The notes: generated by a model from the sequence alone, not told the origin. Positions 54,402 to 63,290 are shown, counted from the first letter of the stretch. The stretch is 64,000 nucleotides of DNA from JAWLBM01 sp041687675 (GCA_041687675.1 JAWLBM010000001.1:1-64000); one strand, 5' to 3'. A program made the numbers and translations.

Positions 54402-55460
54402 ATGCAGACCATCAAGGGCCCGGCGATCTTCCTCGCCCAGTTCGCCGGCGACCAGCCGCCGTTCAACTCGCTCGACGCGATCTGCAGGTGGGCCGGCTCG
54501 ATCGGCTTCAAGGGCGTGCAGATCCCGAGCTGGGACGCCCGGTTCATCGACCTCGACCGCGCCGCGTCCTCCAGGGACTACTGCGACGAGGTGAAGGGCA
54601 TCGCGGCGCGCCACGGCGTCGAGATCACCGAGCTCTCGACGCACCTGCAGGGCCAGCTGGTCGCCGTCCACCCGGCCTATGACGAGGCCTTCGACGGCTT
54701 CGCGGCGCCGGCGGTGCGCGGCAACCCCAAGGCCCGGCAGGAATGGGCCGTGGACCAGGTGACGAAGGCCTCGCGCGCCTCGCGCAACCTCGGCCTCGAC
54801 GCCTGCGTCACCTTCTCCGGCGCGCTCGCCTGGCCCTATGTCTATCCCTGGCCGCAGCGACCCGCCGGGCTGGTCGACACCGCCTTCGCCGAGCTTGCGA
54901 AGCGCTGGACGCCGATCCTCGACGCCTTCGACGAGTGCGGCGTCGATCTCTGCTACGAGATCCACCCCGGCGAGGACCTCCACGACGGCATCACCTTCGA
55001 GATGTTCCTGGAGCGGGTCGGCGATCATCCCCGCTGCAACATGCTCTACGATCCGTCGCACTATGTGCTGCAGGCGCTCGACTATCTCGAGAACATCGAC
55101 ATCTATCACGAGCGGATCAAGATGTTCCACGTCAAGGACGCGGAGCTGAATCCCACCGGGCGCCAGGGCGTCTACGGCGGCTACCAGTCCTGGGTGAACC
55201 GGGCCGGCCGCTTCCGCTCGCTCGGCGACGGGCAGGTCGACTTCGGCGCCGTCTTCTCCAAGCTCACCCAGTACGGCTTCAAGGGCTGGGCGGTGCTGGA
55301 GTGGGAATGCGCGCTGAAGCATCCGGAGGACGGCGCGCGCGAGGGCGCCGAGTTCATCCGCCACCACATCATCCGCGTCACCGAGAAGGCCTTCGACGAC
55401 TTCGCCGCCGGCGGGACGGACGAGGCGGCCAACCGGCGCATGCTCGGCATCACCGGCTGA
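54402..55460 (+). CDS. Sugar phosphate isomerase/epimerase (TIM barrel, AP endonuclease 2 family)
   Basis: A 352-residue xylose-isomerase-like TIM barrel. Metal-ligand segments are visible as LCYEIHPGEDLHDG, NMLYDPSHYVLQALDY, IKMFHVKDAE and AVLEWECALKHPED. Similar proteins act in inositol, sugar or keto-sugar breakdown beside Gfo/Idh/MocA dehydrogenases, as here. Start ATG 54402 after GGGAGAGG. The dehydrogenase follows 37 bp later. The substrate is unknown. Confidence 0.9.
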   Translation: MQTIKGPAIFLAQFAGDQPPFNSLDAICRWAGSIGFKGVQIPSWDARFIDLDRAASSRDYCDEVKGIAARHGVEITELSTHLQGQLVAVHPAYDEAFDGFAAPAVRGNPKARQEWAVDQVTKASRASRNLGLDACVTFSGALAWPYVYPWPQRPAGLVDTAFAELAKRWTPILDAFDECGVDLCYEIHPGEDLHDGITFEMFLERVGDHPRCNMLYDPSHYVLQALDYLENIDIYHERIKMFHVKDAELNPTGRQGVYGGYQSWVNRAGRFRSLGDGQVDFGAVFSKLTQYGFKGWAVLEWECALKHPEDGAREGAEFIRHHIIRVTEKAFDDFAAGGTDEAANRRMLGITG

Positions 55461-55497
55461 CCGGCGCGGCAGCGGACAGAAGGGAAAGGACCATCCC

Positions 55498-56670
55498 ATG
55501 ACGATCGAGGGACGCGACGATGCGGCGGCCGGGCCGATCCGGCTCGGCATGGTGGGCGGCGGGCGCGGCGCCTTCATCGGCGCGGTGCATCGCATCGCCG
55601 CCCGCCTCGACGGCGAGTTCCGGCTGGTCGCCGGCGCGCTGTCGGCGGACCCGGAGAAGGCGCGGCTCTCCGCGCTCGACCTCGGCCTGCCGCCCGAGCG
55701 CGCCTACACCTCCTACGAGGGCATGGCGCGGGCGGAGAGCCGGCTGCCCGACGGCATCGAGGCGGTGGCGATCGTGACGCCCAACCACATGCACTTCCCC
55801 GCCGCCAAGGCGTTCCTGGAGGCCGGCATTCACGTCATCTGCGACAAGCCGGTGACGTCGACGCTGGAGGACGCGCTGGCGCTGCGGGAGATCGTCCGGG
55901 AGTCCGGCAAGCTGTTCATCCTCACCCACAACTACACCGGCTACCCGATGGTGCGGCAGGCGCGCGAGATGGTCGCCGCCGGGGCGATCGGCAAGGTCCG
56001 GGTGGTGCAGGCGGAATACGCCCAGGCCTGGCTCACCGACCGGATCGAGGAGAGCGGGCAGAAGCAGGCGGCCTGGCGGGTGGACCCGGCGAAGTCTGGC
56101 GCGGGCGGCTGCATCGGCGACATCGGCACCCACGCCTGCAACCTCGCCGCCTTCGTCACCGGCCTCGAGCTCCGGTCCGTCGCCGCCGACCTCACCAGCT
56201 TCGTTCCCGGCCGCCGCCTCGACGACAACGTGGCGATCCTGATGCGCTGGTCGGAGGGCGCCAAGGGGATGCTCTGGGCGAGCCAGGTGGCGCCCGGCAA
56301 CGAGAACAACCTGTCGCTGCGCGTCTACGGCGACAAGGGCGGCCTCGAATGGCGGCAGGAGGAGCCGAACCACCTCTGGTACACGCCGCACGGCGACCAG
56401 AAGCGGCTGCTCACCCGCGGCGGCGACGGCTCCGGCCCGGCGGCGGGTCGGATGACCCGGGTGCCGGCCGGCCACCCCGAGGGCTACCTCGAGGGCTTCG
56501 CCAACATCTACGCCGAGGCGGCCCGGGCGATCCGCGCCGCCCGCGACGGCCAGGCCCCGGACGCCGAGGTGGTCTATCCCACCATCGACGACGGCGTCGC
56601 CGGCATGCGCTTCATCGACGCCGCGGTGCGCTCGTCGAAGGCCGACGGGGCCTGGACCGAGGTCGGCTGA
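55498..56670 (+). CDS. Gfo/Idh/MocA family NAD(P)-dependent oxidoreductase
   Basis: A 390-residue dehydrogenase: Rossmann N-terminus (IRLGMVGGGRGAFIGAVHRI, nucleotide loop GGGRGAF), the catalytic EKP-like segment here read as VICDKPVTSTLEDA, and the C-terminal substrate domain with GGCIGDIGTHACNLAAFV giving the D-x2-x-H residues. The cofactor-binding EKP Glu is replaced by Asp (DKP). Oxidises a sugar, inositol or keto-sugar derivative of unknown identity. Operon with the isomerase; a strong terminator closes the unit. Confidence 0.9.
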   Translation: MTIEGRDDAAAGPIRLGMVGGGRGAFIGAVHRIAARLDGEFRLVAGALSADPEKARLSALDLGLPPERAYTSYEGMARAESRLPDGIEAVAIVTPNHMHFPAAKAFLEAGIHVICDKPVTSTLEDALALREIVRESGKLFILTHNYTGYPMVRQAREMVAAGAIGKVRVVQAEYAQAWLTDRIEESGQKQAAWRVDPAKSGAGGCIGDIGTHACNLAAFVTGLELRSVAADLTSFVPGRRLDDNVAILMRWSEGAKGMLWASQVAPGNENNLSLRVYGDKGGLEWRQEEPNHLWYTPHGDQKRLLTRGGDGSGPAAGRMTRVPAGHPEGYLEGFANIYAEAARAIRAARDGQAPDAEVVYPTIDDGVAGMRFIDAAVRSSKADGAWTEVG

Positions 56671-56696
56671 CGGTCCTCGACGAAACGTTCAGTCGG

Positions 56697-56729
56697 ACGG
56701 GCGGCTTGCTAAACAAGCCGCCCGTTTTC
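56697..56729 (+). terminator. Intrinsic terminator after the Gfo/Idh gene
   Basis: ACGGGCGGCTTG (56697-56708) pairs perfectly with CAAGCCGCCCGT (56714-56725), 5-nt loop CTAAA, then TTTT. It isolates the isomerase operon from the ABC operon downstream. Confidence 0.92.
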
Positions 56730-56760
56730 CGTTGCATTGCAGCGAAAGTTGGCCCTTGCG

Positions 56761-56790
56761 AAGTTAAGTGGATCGTGGTTCACTAAACTT
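56761..56790. promoter_or_regulatory. 30-bp operator-like inverted repeat before the ABC operon
   Basis: AAGTTAAGTG (56761-56770) and CACTAAACTT (56781-56790) are inverted with one mismatch over 10-bp arms and a 10-bp spacer. The block is AT-rich in a GC-rich surrounding and lies 207 bp before the binding-protein ATG, the first gene of a transport operon. Probable site for a sugar-responsive LacI- or GntR-type repressor. The rest of 56791-56996 has no recognisable element. Confidence 0.55.
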
Positions 56791-56996
56791 AATCGATCTG
56801 ATTTTCCGGGGCGGGTGGGGCACAATTCGGTCATCGGCGGCACCCGGAGCAGGGTGCCGAGCCCCCTCGATCCGGAGGAGGACTTCCGGCGCCGCTCGCG
56901 CCGGTTCGAGGCGACCCGGCGGCCGTCGTCCGCGGGGCCGGACGCTTGCGCGCGGGGAGGAGGTCCCGCCCGCACGCCAATCAGAGGGAGGGCAAG

Positions 56997-58322
56997 ATGA
57001 GGACACTGGCTACTGCTTCCGCGGTCGTCCTCGCGGGGCTCGGCGCGGTCGCCTTGACGGGCGAAGCGCGGGCGGAGGGCGAACTCACCCTGTGCTGGGC
57101 CGCCTGGGACCCCGCCAACGCGCTGGTGGAGCTCTCGAAGGACTTCGAGGCCCAGAGCGGCACCACCATGAAGTTCGAGTTCGTCCCCTGGCCGAACTTC
57201 GCCGACCGCATCCTCAACGAGCTGAATTCGGGCGGCAAGCTCTGCGACCTCTTGATCGGCGACAGCCAGTGGCTCGGCGGCTCGGCCGAGAACGGCTACT
57301 ATGTCAAGCTGAACGACTTCTTCGACAAGGAAGGCATCAGCATGGACGACTTCGCCCCGGCGACCGTCTATGCCTACTCGACCTGGCCGAAGGGCACGCC
57401 GAACTACTGGGCGCTGCCGGCCATGGGCGACGCCAACGGCTGGGTCTACCGCAAGGACTGGTTCGCCCGTCCGGAGATCCAGGCGGCCTTCAAGGAGAAG
57501 ACCGGCCGCGACCTCGCGCCGCCGATGACCTGGCAGGAACTCAAGGAGGTGGCCGAGTTCTTCCAGGGCCGCGAGATCGACGGCAAGACCGTCTACGGCG
57601 CCGCCATCTTCACCGAGCGCGCCTCCGAGGGCATCACCATGGGCGCGACCTCGGCGCTCTACTCCCACGGCTTCAAGTACGAGAACACGCCCGGCTCCTA
57701 CGACATGGAGGGCGCGGTCAACTCCGCGGACGCGGTGGCCGGGCTCGAGATGTACAAGGAGCTCTACAAGTGCTGCACCCCGCCGGGCTACACCGACAGC
57801 TACATGGGTGAGGGCCTCGACGCCTTCAAATCCGGCCAGGTCGCGATGATGATGAACTGGTTCGCCTTCTGGCCGGGCATGTACAAGGACGAGAACGTCG
57901 GCGGCGACCGCATCGGCTTCTTCGTCAACCCGCGGCAGACGGTCGAGGCCTCGACCCTCGGCGGCCAGGGCATCTCGGTGGTCGCCAACACCGACAACAT
58001 GGACGGCGCGCTCGCCTACATCAAATGGTTCGCCCAGCCGGACGTCCAGAAGAAGTGGTGGCAGCTCGGCGGCTACTCCTGCCACAACGCCGTGCTGAAC
58101 GATCCCTCGTTCAAGGACAGCCAGCCCTTCGCGGCCGACTTCCTCGTCGCCATGAACCAGGTGCAGGACTTCTGGCAGGAGCCGGCCTACGCCTCGCTCC
58201 TCCAGGCCATGCAAAAGCGGCTGCACGACTACGTGGTCGCCGACCAGGGCACCGCCAAGGAGGCCCTCGACAAGCTGATCGAGGACTGGACCGAGGTCTT
58301 CGAGGACGAAGGCAAGCTCTGA
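56997..58322 (+). CDS. ABC transporter extracellular solute-binding protein (polyol/sugar type)
   Basis: A 441-residue periplasmic binding protein of the family 1 carbohydrate type. Signal peptide MRTLATASAVVLAGLGAVAL with cleavage near AEGEL (about residue 25). The mature chain begins LTLCWAAWDPANALVELSKD and shows the lobed fold typical of family 1, with YAYSTWPKGTPNYWALPAMG and the late GGQGISVVANTDNMDGALAY. A CC pair (YKCCTPPG, near residue 260) and other cysteines may form disulfides. Its partners downstream suggest a short polyol or keto-sugar such as glycerol or dihydroxyacetone; this is inferred. First gene of the operon, followed by a hairpin. Confidence 0.9.
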   Translation: MRTLATASAVVLAGLGAVALTGEARAEGELTLCWAAWDPANALVELSKDFEAQSGTTMKFEFVPWPNFADRILNELNSGGKLCDLLIGDSQWLGGSAENGYYVKLNDFFDKEGISMDDFAPATVYAYSTWPKGTPNYWALPAMGDANGWVYRKDWFARPEIQAAFKEKTGRDLAPPMTWQELKEVAEFFQGREIDGKTVYGAAIFTERASEGITMGATSALYSHGFKYENTPGSYDMEGAVNSADAVAGLEMYKELYKCCTPPGYTDSYMGEGLDAFKSGQVAMMMNWFAFWPGMYKDENVGGDRIGFFVNPRQTVEASTLGGQGISVVANTDNMDGALAYIKWFAQPDVQKKWWQLGGYSCHNAVLNDPSFKDSQPFAADFLVAMNQVQDFWQEPAYASLLQAMQKRLHDYVVADQGTAKEALDKLIEDWTEVFEDEGKL

Positions 58323-58335
58323 CCAACCGCCAACT

Positions 58336-58370
58336 GCGGGCCGGCGGATCCCGCCGCCGGCCCGCCTTTT
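58336..58370 (+). terminator. Hairpin between the binding-protein and permease genes
   Basis: GCGGGCCGGCGG (58336-58347) and CCGCCGGCCCGC (58354-58365), perfect 12-bp stem with a 6-nt loop, followed by CTTTT. In binding-protein operons such a structure gives partial termination and protects the upstream message, so the binding protein is made in excess. Confidence 0.75.
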
Positions 58371-58434
58371 CCGGTCCTCGAGGCGGCCGCGCCCGACCGG
58401 GCGCAGACGCGACCGGCCAACCATCGGCAGCGCC

Positions 58435-59397
58435 ATGACGGACACGACCCCCATCTCGCAACTGGCGGACCGGGCCGCGGCGGCGACCCCGCCGACGCTC
58501 GCCCGGCGGGTGCGCGGGCTGTCGGACCGGGCGATCGCCTGGCTGTTCATCGCCCCGACGATCGTGCTCCTCCTGGCGATCAACATCTTCCCGCTGATCT
58601 GGACGATCCGGCTCTCTTTCACGAACTACCGGGCCAACCGGCCGAACGCCGAGGTGGAGAGCGTCGGCCTGCAGAACTACGCCCGCATCCTGCGCGACGA
58701 GGACATCTGGCTCGCGATGCAGTCGACCGCGCACTTCGTGGTCTGGACCATCGTGCTGCAGACGGTGATCGGCTTCGCGCTCGCCTACCTGATCGACCGC
58801 CGCTTCCGCGGCCACGCCTTCTGGACGACCGTCATCCTGATCCCGATGATGCTGTCGCCGGCGGTGGTGGGGAACTTCTGGCGCTTCCTCTACCAGCCGC
58901 AGATCGGGCTGTTCAACTACATCGTCGCCTTCTTCACCGGGGTGGAGCCGTCGTCCTTCGAGATGCTCGGCAGCGTCAACCTCGCCCCCTGGGCCATCGT
59001 CATCGTCGACACCTGGATGTGGACCCCCTACGTGATGCTGATCTGCCTCGCCGGGCTCCGCTCCATCCCCGACTACATCTACGAGGCGGCGGAGGTGGAC
59101 CGGGCCAGCCCCTGGCGGCAGTTCTGGACCATCACCGTGCCGATGGCGGCGCCCTTCATCATGCTGGCGGTGCTGTTCCGCGGCATCGAGAACTTCAAGA
59201 TGTTCGACATGGTGAACCTCTTGACGGGCGGCGGCCCGGGCTCGATCACCGAGGTGGCCTCGATCACGCTGAAGCGCGAGGCTTTCGAGAAGTGGCGCAC
59301 CGGCTACTCCTCCGCCTTCGCGATCATCCTCTTCGTCGCCGTGTTCGGCCTCGCGAACATCTACGTGAAGGCCCTCAACCGGGTGAAAAGCCGATGA
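58435..59397 (+). CDS. Sugar ABC transporter permease (UgpA/MalF type)
   Basis: A 320-residue inner-membrane permease with six helices. The first helix follows a cytoplasmic tail (AIAWLFIAPTIVLLLAINIF near residue 35), and the coupling EAA motif reads YEAAEVDRASPWRQFWTITVP (near 225). Forms the translocation channel with the second permease. Its last codons overlap the start of that gene by 4 bp. Confidence 0.93.
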   Translation: MTDTTPISQLADRAAAATPPTLARRVRGLSDRAIAWLFIAPTIVLLLAINIFPLIWTIRLSFTNYRANRPNAEVESVGLQNYARILRDEDIWLAMQSTAHFVVWTIVLQTVIGFALAYLIDRRFRGHAFWTTVILIPMMLSPAVVGNFWRFLYQPQIGLFNYIVAFFTGVEPSSFEMLGSVNLAPWAIVIVDTWMWTPYVMLICLAGLRSIPDYIYEAAEVDRASPWRQFWTITVPMAAPFIMLAVLFRGIENFKMFDMVNLLTGGGPGSITEVASITLKREAFEKWRTGYSSAFAIILFVAVFGLANIYVKALNRVKSR

Positions 59398-60347
59398 CCG
59401 GGACCACCACAGCCCATTCCGTGGTCGAGCCGTCGACGACCACCCGCCGGATCGCCGGCGTGATCGTGGTCGCCTATGCGCTCGTCACCATGATCCCGCT
59501 GTTCTGGATCCTGGTCACCGGCTTCAAGTCGCCGCCGGATTCGATCTCCTATCCGCCGAAGATCGTCTTCGAGCCGACGCTGGAGGGCTACTGCAACCTC
59601 TTCACCACCCGCACCCGGCAGACGCCCGAGTACATCGAGAGCCTCGGGCCGCCCTCGGGCATCTGCGACGAGATCACCCGCAGCCGCTCGATGGTCATCG
59701 CCGGGCCGTCCAACTACCTGCCGCGCTTCTGGAACTCGATCGTCATCGCCTTTGGCTCGACCTTCCTCGCGGTGTCGCTCGGAACGCTCGCCGCCTACGG
59801 CTTCTCGCGCTTCAAGGTGCCGCTCGCCGACGACCTGCTGTTCTTCATCCTGTCGACCAGGATGATGCCGCCGATCGCGGTGGCGATCCCGATCTACCTG
59901 ATGTACCGGGAGATCGGCCTCTCCGACACCGCCCTCGGCATGATCCTGCTCTACACCGCGGTGAACGTCTCGCTCGCCGTCTGGCTGCTCAAGGGCTTCA
60001 TCGACGAGATCCCGCGCGAGTACGAGGAGGCCGCGATGATCGACGGCTACACGCGGCTGCAGGCCTTCCGCAAGGTGGTGCTGCCGCAGGCCGCCACCGG
60101 CATCGCCGCCACTGCCATCTTCTGCCTGATCTTCGCCTGGAACGAGTATGCCTTCGCGGTGCTGCTCACCTCCGGCACCGCCCAGACGGCGCCGCCGTTC
60201 ATCCCGACGATCATCGGCGAGGGCGGCATGGACTGGCCGGCGGTCGGCGCGGGCACCACCATCTTCCTCGTCCCGATCCTCGTCTTCACCATCCTGCTGC
60301 GCAAGCATCTCCTGCGCGGCATCACCTTCGGAGCGGTGCGCAAATGA
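59394..60347 (+). CDS. Carbohydrate ABC transporter permease (UgpE/MalG type)
   Basis: A 317-residue permease with six helices and the EAA coupling motif EYEEAAMIDGYTRLQAFRKV. An unusually long first periplasmic loop (about residues 55-120, with two cysteines, GYC and GIC, that could pair) separates helix 1 from helix 2; longer than in MalG and similar to polyol importers of rhizobia. ATGA overlaps on both sides mark tight coupling. Confidence 0.92.
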   Translation: MTGTTTAHSVVEPSTTTRRIAGVIVVAYALVTMIPLFWILVTGFKSPPDSISYPPKIVFEPTLEGYCNLFTTRTRQTPEYIESLGPPSGICDEITRSRSMVIAGPSNYLPRFWNSIVIAFGSTFLAVSLGTLAAYGFSRFKVPLADDLLFFILSTRMMPPIAVAIPIYLMYREIGLSDTALGMILLYTAVNVSLAVWLLKGFIDEIPREYEEAAMIDGYTRLQAFRKVVLPQAATGIAATAIFCLIFAWNEYAFAVLLTSGTAQTAPPFIPTIIGEGGMDWPAVGAGTTIFLVPILVFTILLRKHLLRGITFGAVRK

Positions 60348-60559
60348 TCGGCTCGCCCTTCCCCGAGGACCGCCCCGCCGTCGTCCCCAAGCCGCGCTGG
60401 ACCCCGCGCGTGGTGGCGGAGGGCCTCGCCGTGGTGCTGATCGCTGCCGGGGTGATCATGCTGATGCAGCCCCTGTCGCTGACGCTCTACTCCTGGTCCT
60501 TCCTGGTGACCCTCGCCGGCACGGTTCTGTTCATCGTCGGCTCCAAGTTCCCCGGGTGA
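60344..60559 (+). CDS. Small membrane protein of the ABC operon
   Basis: A 71-residue protein with two predicted membrane helices (about residues 24-44 and 49-68) and a proline-rich cytoplasmic N-terminus (PEDRPAVVPKPRW). It overlaps the upstream permease by 4 bp and is followed by the ATPase gene after 4 bp, so it must be made together with the transporter. Glycerol importers of rhizobia (GlpSTPQV) also contain a small membrane protein (DUF2160), but this one does not obviously match it. It may be an accessory subunit; no function is known. Confidence 0.8.
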   Translation: MIGSPFPEDRPAVVPKPRWTPRVVAEGLAVVLIAAGVIMLMQPLSLTLYSWSFLVTLAGTVLFIVGSKFPG

Positions 60560-60563
60560 GGCC

Positions 60564-61661
60564 ATGGCCGAGATTCGCGTCACCCACCTGCACAAGGCCT
60601 TCGGCGACTTCGTCGCGGTGAAGGACTCCAGCTTCACCGTCGCCGACGGGGAGTTCTTCGTCATGCTCGGCCCGTCCGGCTGCGGCAAGACGACGACGCT
60701 GCGGATGATCGCCGGGCTGGAGCTTCCGACGTCGGGCAGCATCCACCTCGGCGGCGAGGACGTCAGCATGAAGCGGGCGTCCGAGCGGGACATCGCCTTC
60801 GTGTTCCAACTGTTCGCGCTCTACCCGCACATGACGGTGCGCGGCAACATCGCCTATCCGCTGAAGAACCAGGGCGTGCCGCGGGTCGAGGCGAAGCGGC
60901 GGGTGGAGGAGACGGCCCGGATCCTGCGCATCTTAGACCTCCTCGACCGCGGCGTCGGCGGCCTCTCCTCAGGCGACCGGCAGCGCGTCGCCCTCGGCCG
61001 GGCGATCGTGCGCGACCCGCTCGCCTTCCTGATGGACGAGCCGCTCGGCGCGCTCGACACCGAGATGCGCGAGGTGATGATCCACGAGCTTCGCGCCCTG
61101 CACGACCGCCTCTCGGCGACCACCATCTACGTCACCCACGACCAGCACGAGGCGATGGCGATGGCCGACAAGATCGCGGTGATGAACCGCGGCCTGATCG
61201 AGCAGTTCGATACCCCCCAGGAGATCTACGACAATCCCGCCACGCTGTTCGTCGCCGACTTCATCGGCTCGCCGTCGATGAACCTCCTGCGCTTCCACGG
61301 GGCGGGCCGGCGGGGCGCGACGACGATGACCGTCGGCGGCAACGAGATCGCCATCCCGCCGCTCGGCGCCGACCTTAAGGAAACCTCGCTGGTGCTGGGG
61401 GTCAGGCCGGAGCACATCCGCCTCCTCGACGAGGGCGGGCTGAGGGCGCGGACGCTCGGCGCGGAGTATCTCGGCACCCAGCAGATCGTCACCCTCGAGA
61501 CCGGCTTCGGCACCGTCCGCGCCCGGGTGCCCTCGGACCGCGCGGTCGCCCGCGGCGAGACCCTCGGCCTCGACTTCCGGGCCGAGCGGGTGTCGCTGTT
61601 CGACGCGGCGAGCGGCGCGCGGATCCCGACCGGACAGGCCGCGGAGGTGGTCCATGGCTGA
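60564..61661 (+). CDS. ABC transporter ATP-binding protein 1, degenerate signature
   Basis: A 365-residue ATPase of the UgpC/MalK type. Walker A GPSGCGKTTTLRM, Q-loop FVFQLFALYPHM, Walker B AFLMDEPLGALD and switch His in YVTHDQHEAMA are intact. The signature loop reads LSSGDRQR instead of LSGGQQQR (near residue 135), so one of the two composite ATP sites of a heterodimer may be impaired. A C-terminal TOBE domain (from about 240) is present. Pairs with the second ATPase, whose start overlaps its end by 8 bp. Confidence 0.92.
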   Translation: MAEIRVTHLHKAFGDFVAVKDSSFTVADGEFFVMLGPSGCGKTTTLRMIAGLELPTSGSIHLGGEDVSMKRASERDIAFVFQLFALYPHMTVRGNIAYPLKNQGVPRVEAKRRVEETARILRILDLLDRGVGGLSSGDRQRVALGRAIVRDPLAFLMDEPLGALDTEMREVMIHELRALHDRLSATTIYVTHDQHEAMAMADKIAVMNRGLIEQFDTPQEIYDNPATLFVADFIGSPSMNLLRFHGAGRRGATTMTVGGNEIAIPPLGADLKETSLVLGVRPEHIRLLDEGGLRARTLGAEYLGTQQIVTLETGFGTVRARVPSDRAVARGETLGLDFRAERVSLFDAASGARIPTGQAAEVVHG

Positions 61662-62670
61662 GATCGCGCTCGCCGGCCTCACCAGGCGCTTCGGCGACAC
61701 CGTCGCGGTGGACGACCTCACCCTCACCGTCGGCGACGGCGAGTTCGTGGTGCTTCTCGGCCCGACCGGCGCCGGAAAGACGACGACGCTGCGCCTCGTC
61801 GCCGGCATCGAGCGGCCGGACGCCGGCAAGCTGCGCATCGACGGCCGCGACATGACCGCCGCCTCGCCGGCGGAGCGCGACGTCACCTTCGTCTTCCAGC
61901 AGTATTCGCTCTATCCCCACCTCTCCGTCTACGACAACCTCGCCTTCCCGCTGCGCTCGCCGGCGCGGCGGGTGCCGGAGGCGGAGATCCGCAGCCGCGT
62001 CCAGGAGGTGGCGGACCTCCTCAGGATCGGCAGCAAGCTGCAGAACCGCGCCACCCGGCTCTCCGGCGGCGAGATGCAGCGCGTCGCCATCGGCCGGGCG
62101 CTGGTCCGCCGGCCGTCGGTCTACCTGATGGACGAGCCGCTCTCCTCGCTGGACGCCAAGCTGCGCTCCGAACTGCGGCTGGAGCTGAAGCGCATCCAGC
62201 AGGACCTCGGCGCGACGCTGATCTACGTCACCCACGACCAGGTCGAGGCGATGACGATGGCGACCCGGATCGGCGTGATGAACCGCGGCCGGCTCGCCCA
62301 GTTCGGCACGCCGCGGGAGATCTACGAGGATCCGCAGGACGTCTACGTCGCCACCCGCCTCGGCACGCCGCGGATCAACCTGGTGCCGATGGGCACGCTC
62401 GAGGTGGGCGCCGCGCCGGCCAGCGCCGCCTGGATGGGGCTGAGGACCGAGCACATCGAGATCCGACCGGCCGGGAGCGGCGCCGCCAACGCCACCGTGA
62501 CCCGGGTCGAGCATCTCGGCGACCAGTCGCACCTCCATCTCGACCTCGCCGGCCAGGCTCTGGTGACGCTGGTCAATCCCCACGCGCCCCTCTCCCGCGG
62601 CGACCGCGTCGCCCTCGGGGCGCGGAACCCGCTCTTCTTCGACGCGGCCGGCCGACGGGCCGCCGCCTGA
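61654..62670 (+). CDS. ABC transporter ATP-binding protein 2
   Basis: A 338-residue ATPase with the standard set: Walker A GPTGAGKTTTLRL, Q-loop FVFQQYSLYPHL, signature LSGGEMQR (near residue 137), Walker B VYLMDEPLSSLD and switch His in YVTHDQVEAMT, and a TOBE C-terminal domain. It differs from ATPase 1 in nearly every loop, so the importer probably uses an asymmetric ATPase pair as GlpS/GlpT in rhizobial glycerol uptake. dhaL starts 17 bp after it. Confidence 0.92.
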   Translation: MAEIALAGLTRRFGDTVAVDDLTLTVGDGEFVVLLGPTGAGKTTTLRLVAGIERPDAGKLRIDGRDMTAASPAERDVTFVFQQYSLYPHLSVYDNLAFPLRSPARRVPEAEIRSRVQEVADLLRIGSKLQNRATRLSGGEMQRVAIGRALVRRPSVYLMDEPLSSLDAKLRSELRLELKRIQQDLGATLIYVTHDQVEAMTMATRIGVMNRGRLAQFGTPREIYEDPQDVYVATRLGTPRINLVPMGTLEVGAAPASAAWMGLRTEHIEIRPAGSGAANATVTRVEHLGDQSHLHLDLAGQALVTLVNPHAPLSRGDRVALGARNPLFFDAAGRRAAA

Positions 62671-62687
62671 ACCAAGGACCGCGCCGA

Positions 62688-63290
62688 GTGACATCGACAG
62701 ACCTCGCCAGATCCCTCATCGAAACCGTGGCGGCCCGCGTCATCGCCGCCGCCGACGAACTCACCGCGCTCGACCAGGCGATCGGCGACGGCGACCACGG
62801 CATCAACATGAAGCGCGGCTTCGAGGCGGTGCTGGCCGACCTCGACGCGATCGCGGCCAAGCCGCTGCCGGAGGGCCTAAAGCAGGTCGGCACGACGCTG
62901 GTGATGAAGGTCGGCGGCGCCTCCGGGCCGCTCTACGGGACGCTGTTCATGGAACTCGGCAAGGCGATGGACGGCGAGCCGACCGCAGAAAGGCTCGCCG
63001 CCGCCTTCGCCGCCGCGATCGAGAAGGTCAAGGCCCGCGGCAAGTCGGAGCCCGGGCAGAAGACCATGCTCGACGTGCTGGTGCCGGCGCAGGCCGTGGT
63101 CGCCTCGGCCGATCTCGCGGGGCTGCGCCGGGTCGCCGCCGAGAGCGCCGCCGCGACCGTGCCGATGAAGGCGATCCGCGGCCGCGCCTCCTTCCTCGGC
63201 GACCGGTCGATCGGTCACATGGACCCGGGCGCCCGGTCGAGCCAGATCATCCTCGAGGCGATCTGCGACGTGGTGGAGGGCGCCCGATGA
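62688..63290 (+). CDS. dhaL: Dihydroxyacetone kinase subunit DhaL
   Basis: A 200-residue ADP-binding subunit of PEP-dependent dihydroxyacetone kinase. The Mg-ADP site reads LDQAIGDGDHGINMKRG (Asp pairs at about residues 30-36), and KVGGASGPLYGTLFMELGKAM, DVLVPAQAV and DRSIGHMDPGARS follow as in the family. In the classical system DhaL hands phosphate to a substrate bound on DhaK and is recharged by DhaM. DhaK is not in the window. GTG start at 62688; dhaM overlaps its end by 4 bp. Confidence 0.93.
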   Translation: MTSTDLARSLIETVAARVIAAADELTALDQAIGDGDHGINMKRGFEAVLADLDAIAAKPLPEGLKQVGTTLVMKVGGASGPLYGTLFMELGKAMDGEPTAERLAAAFAAAIEKVKARGKSEPGQKTMLDVLVPAQAVVASADLAGLRRVAAESAAATVPMKAIRGRASFLGDRSIGHMDPGARSSQIILEAICDVVEGAR

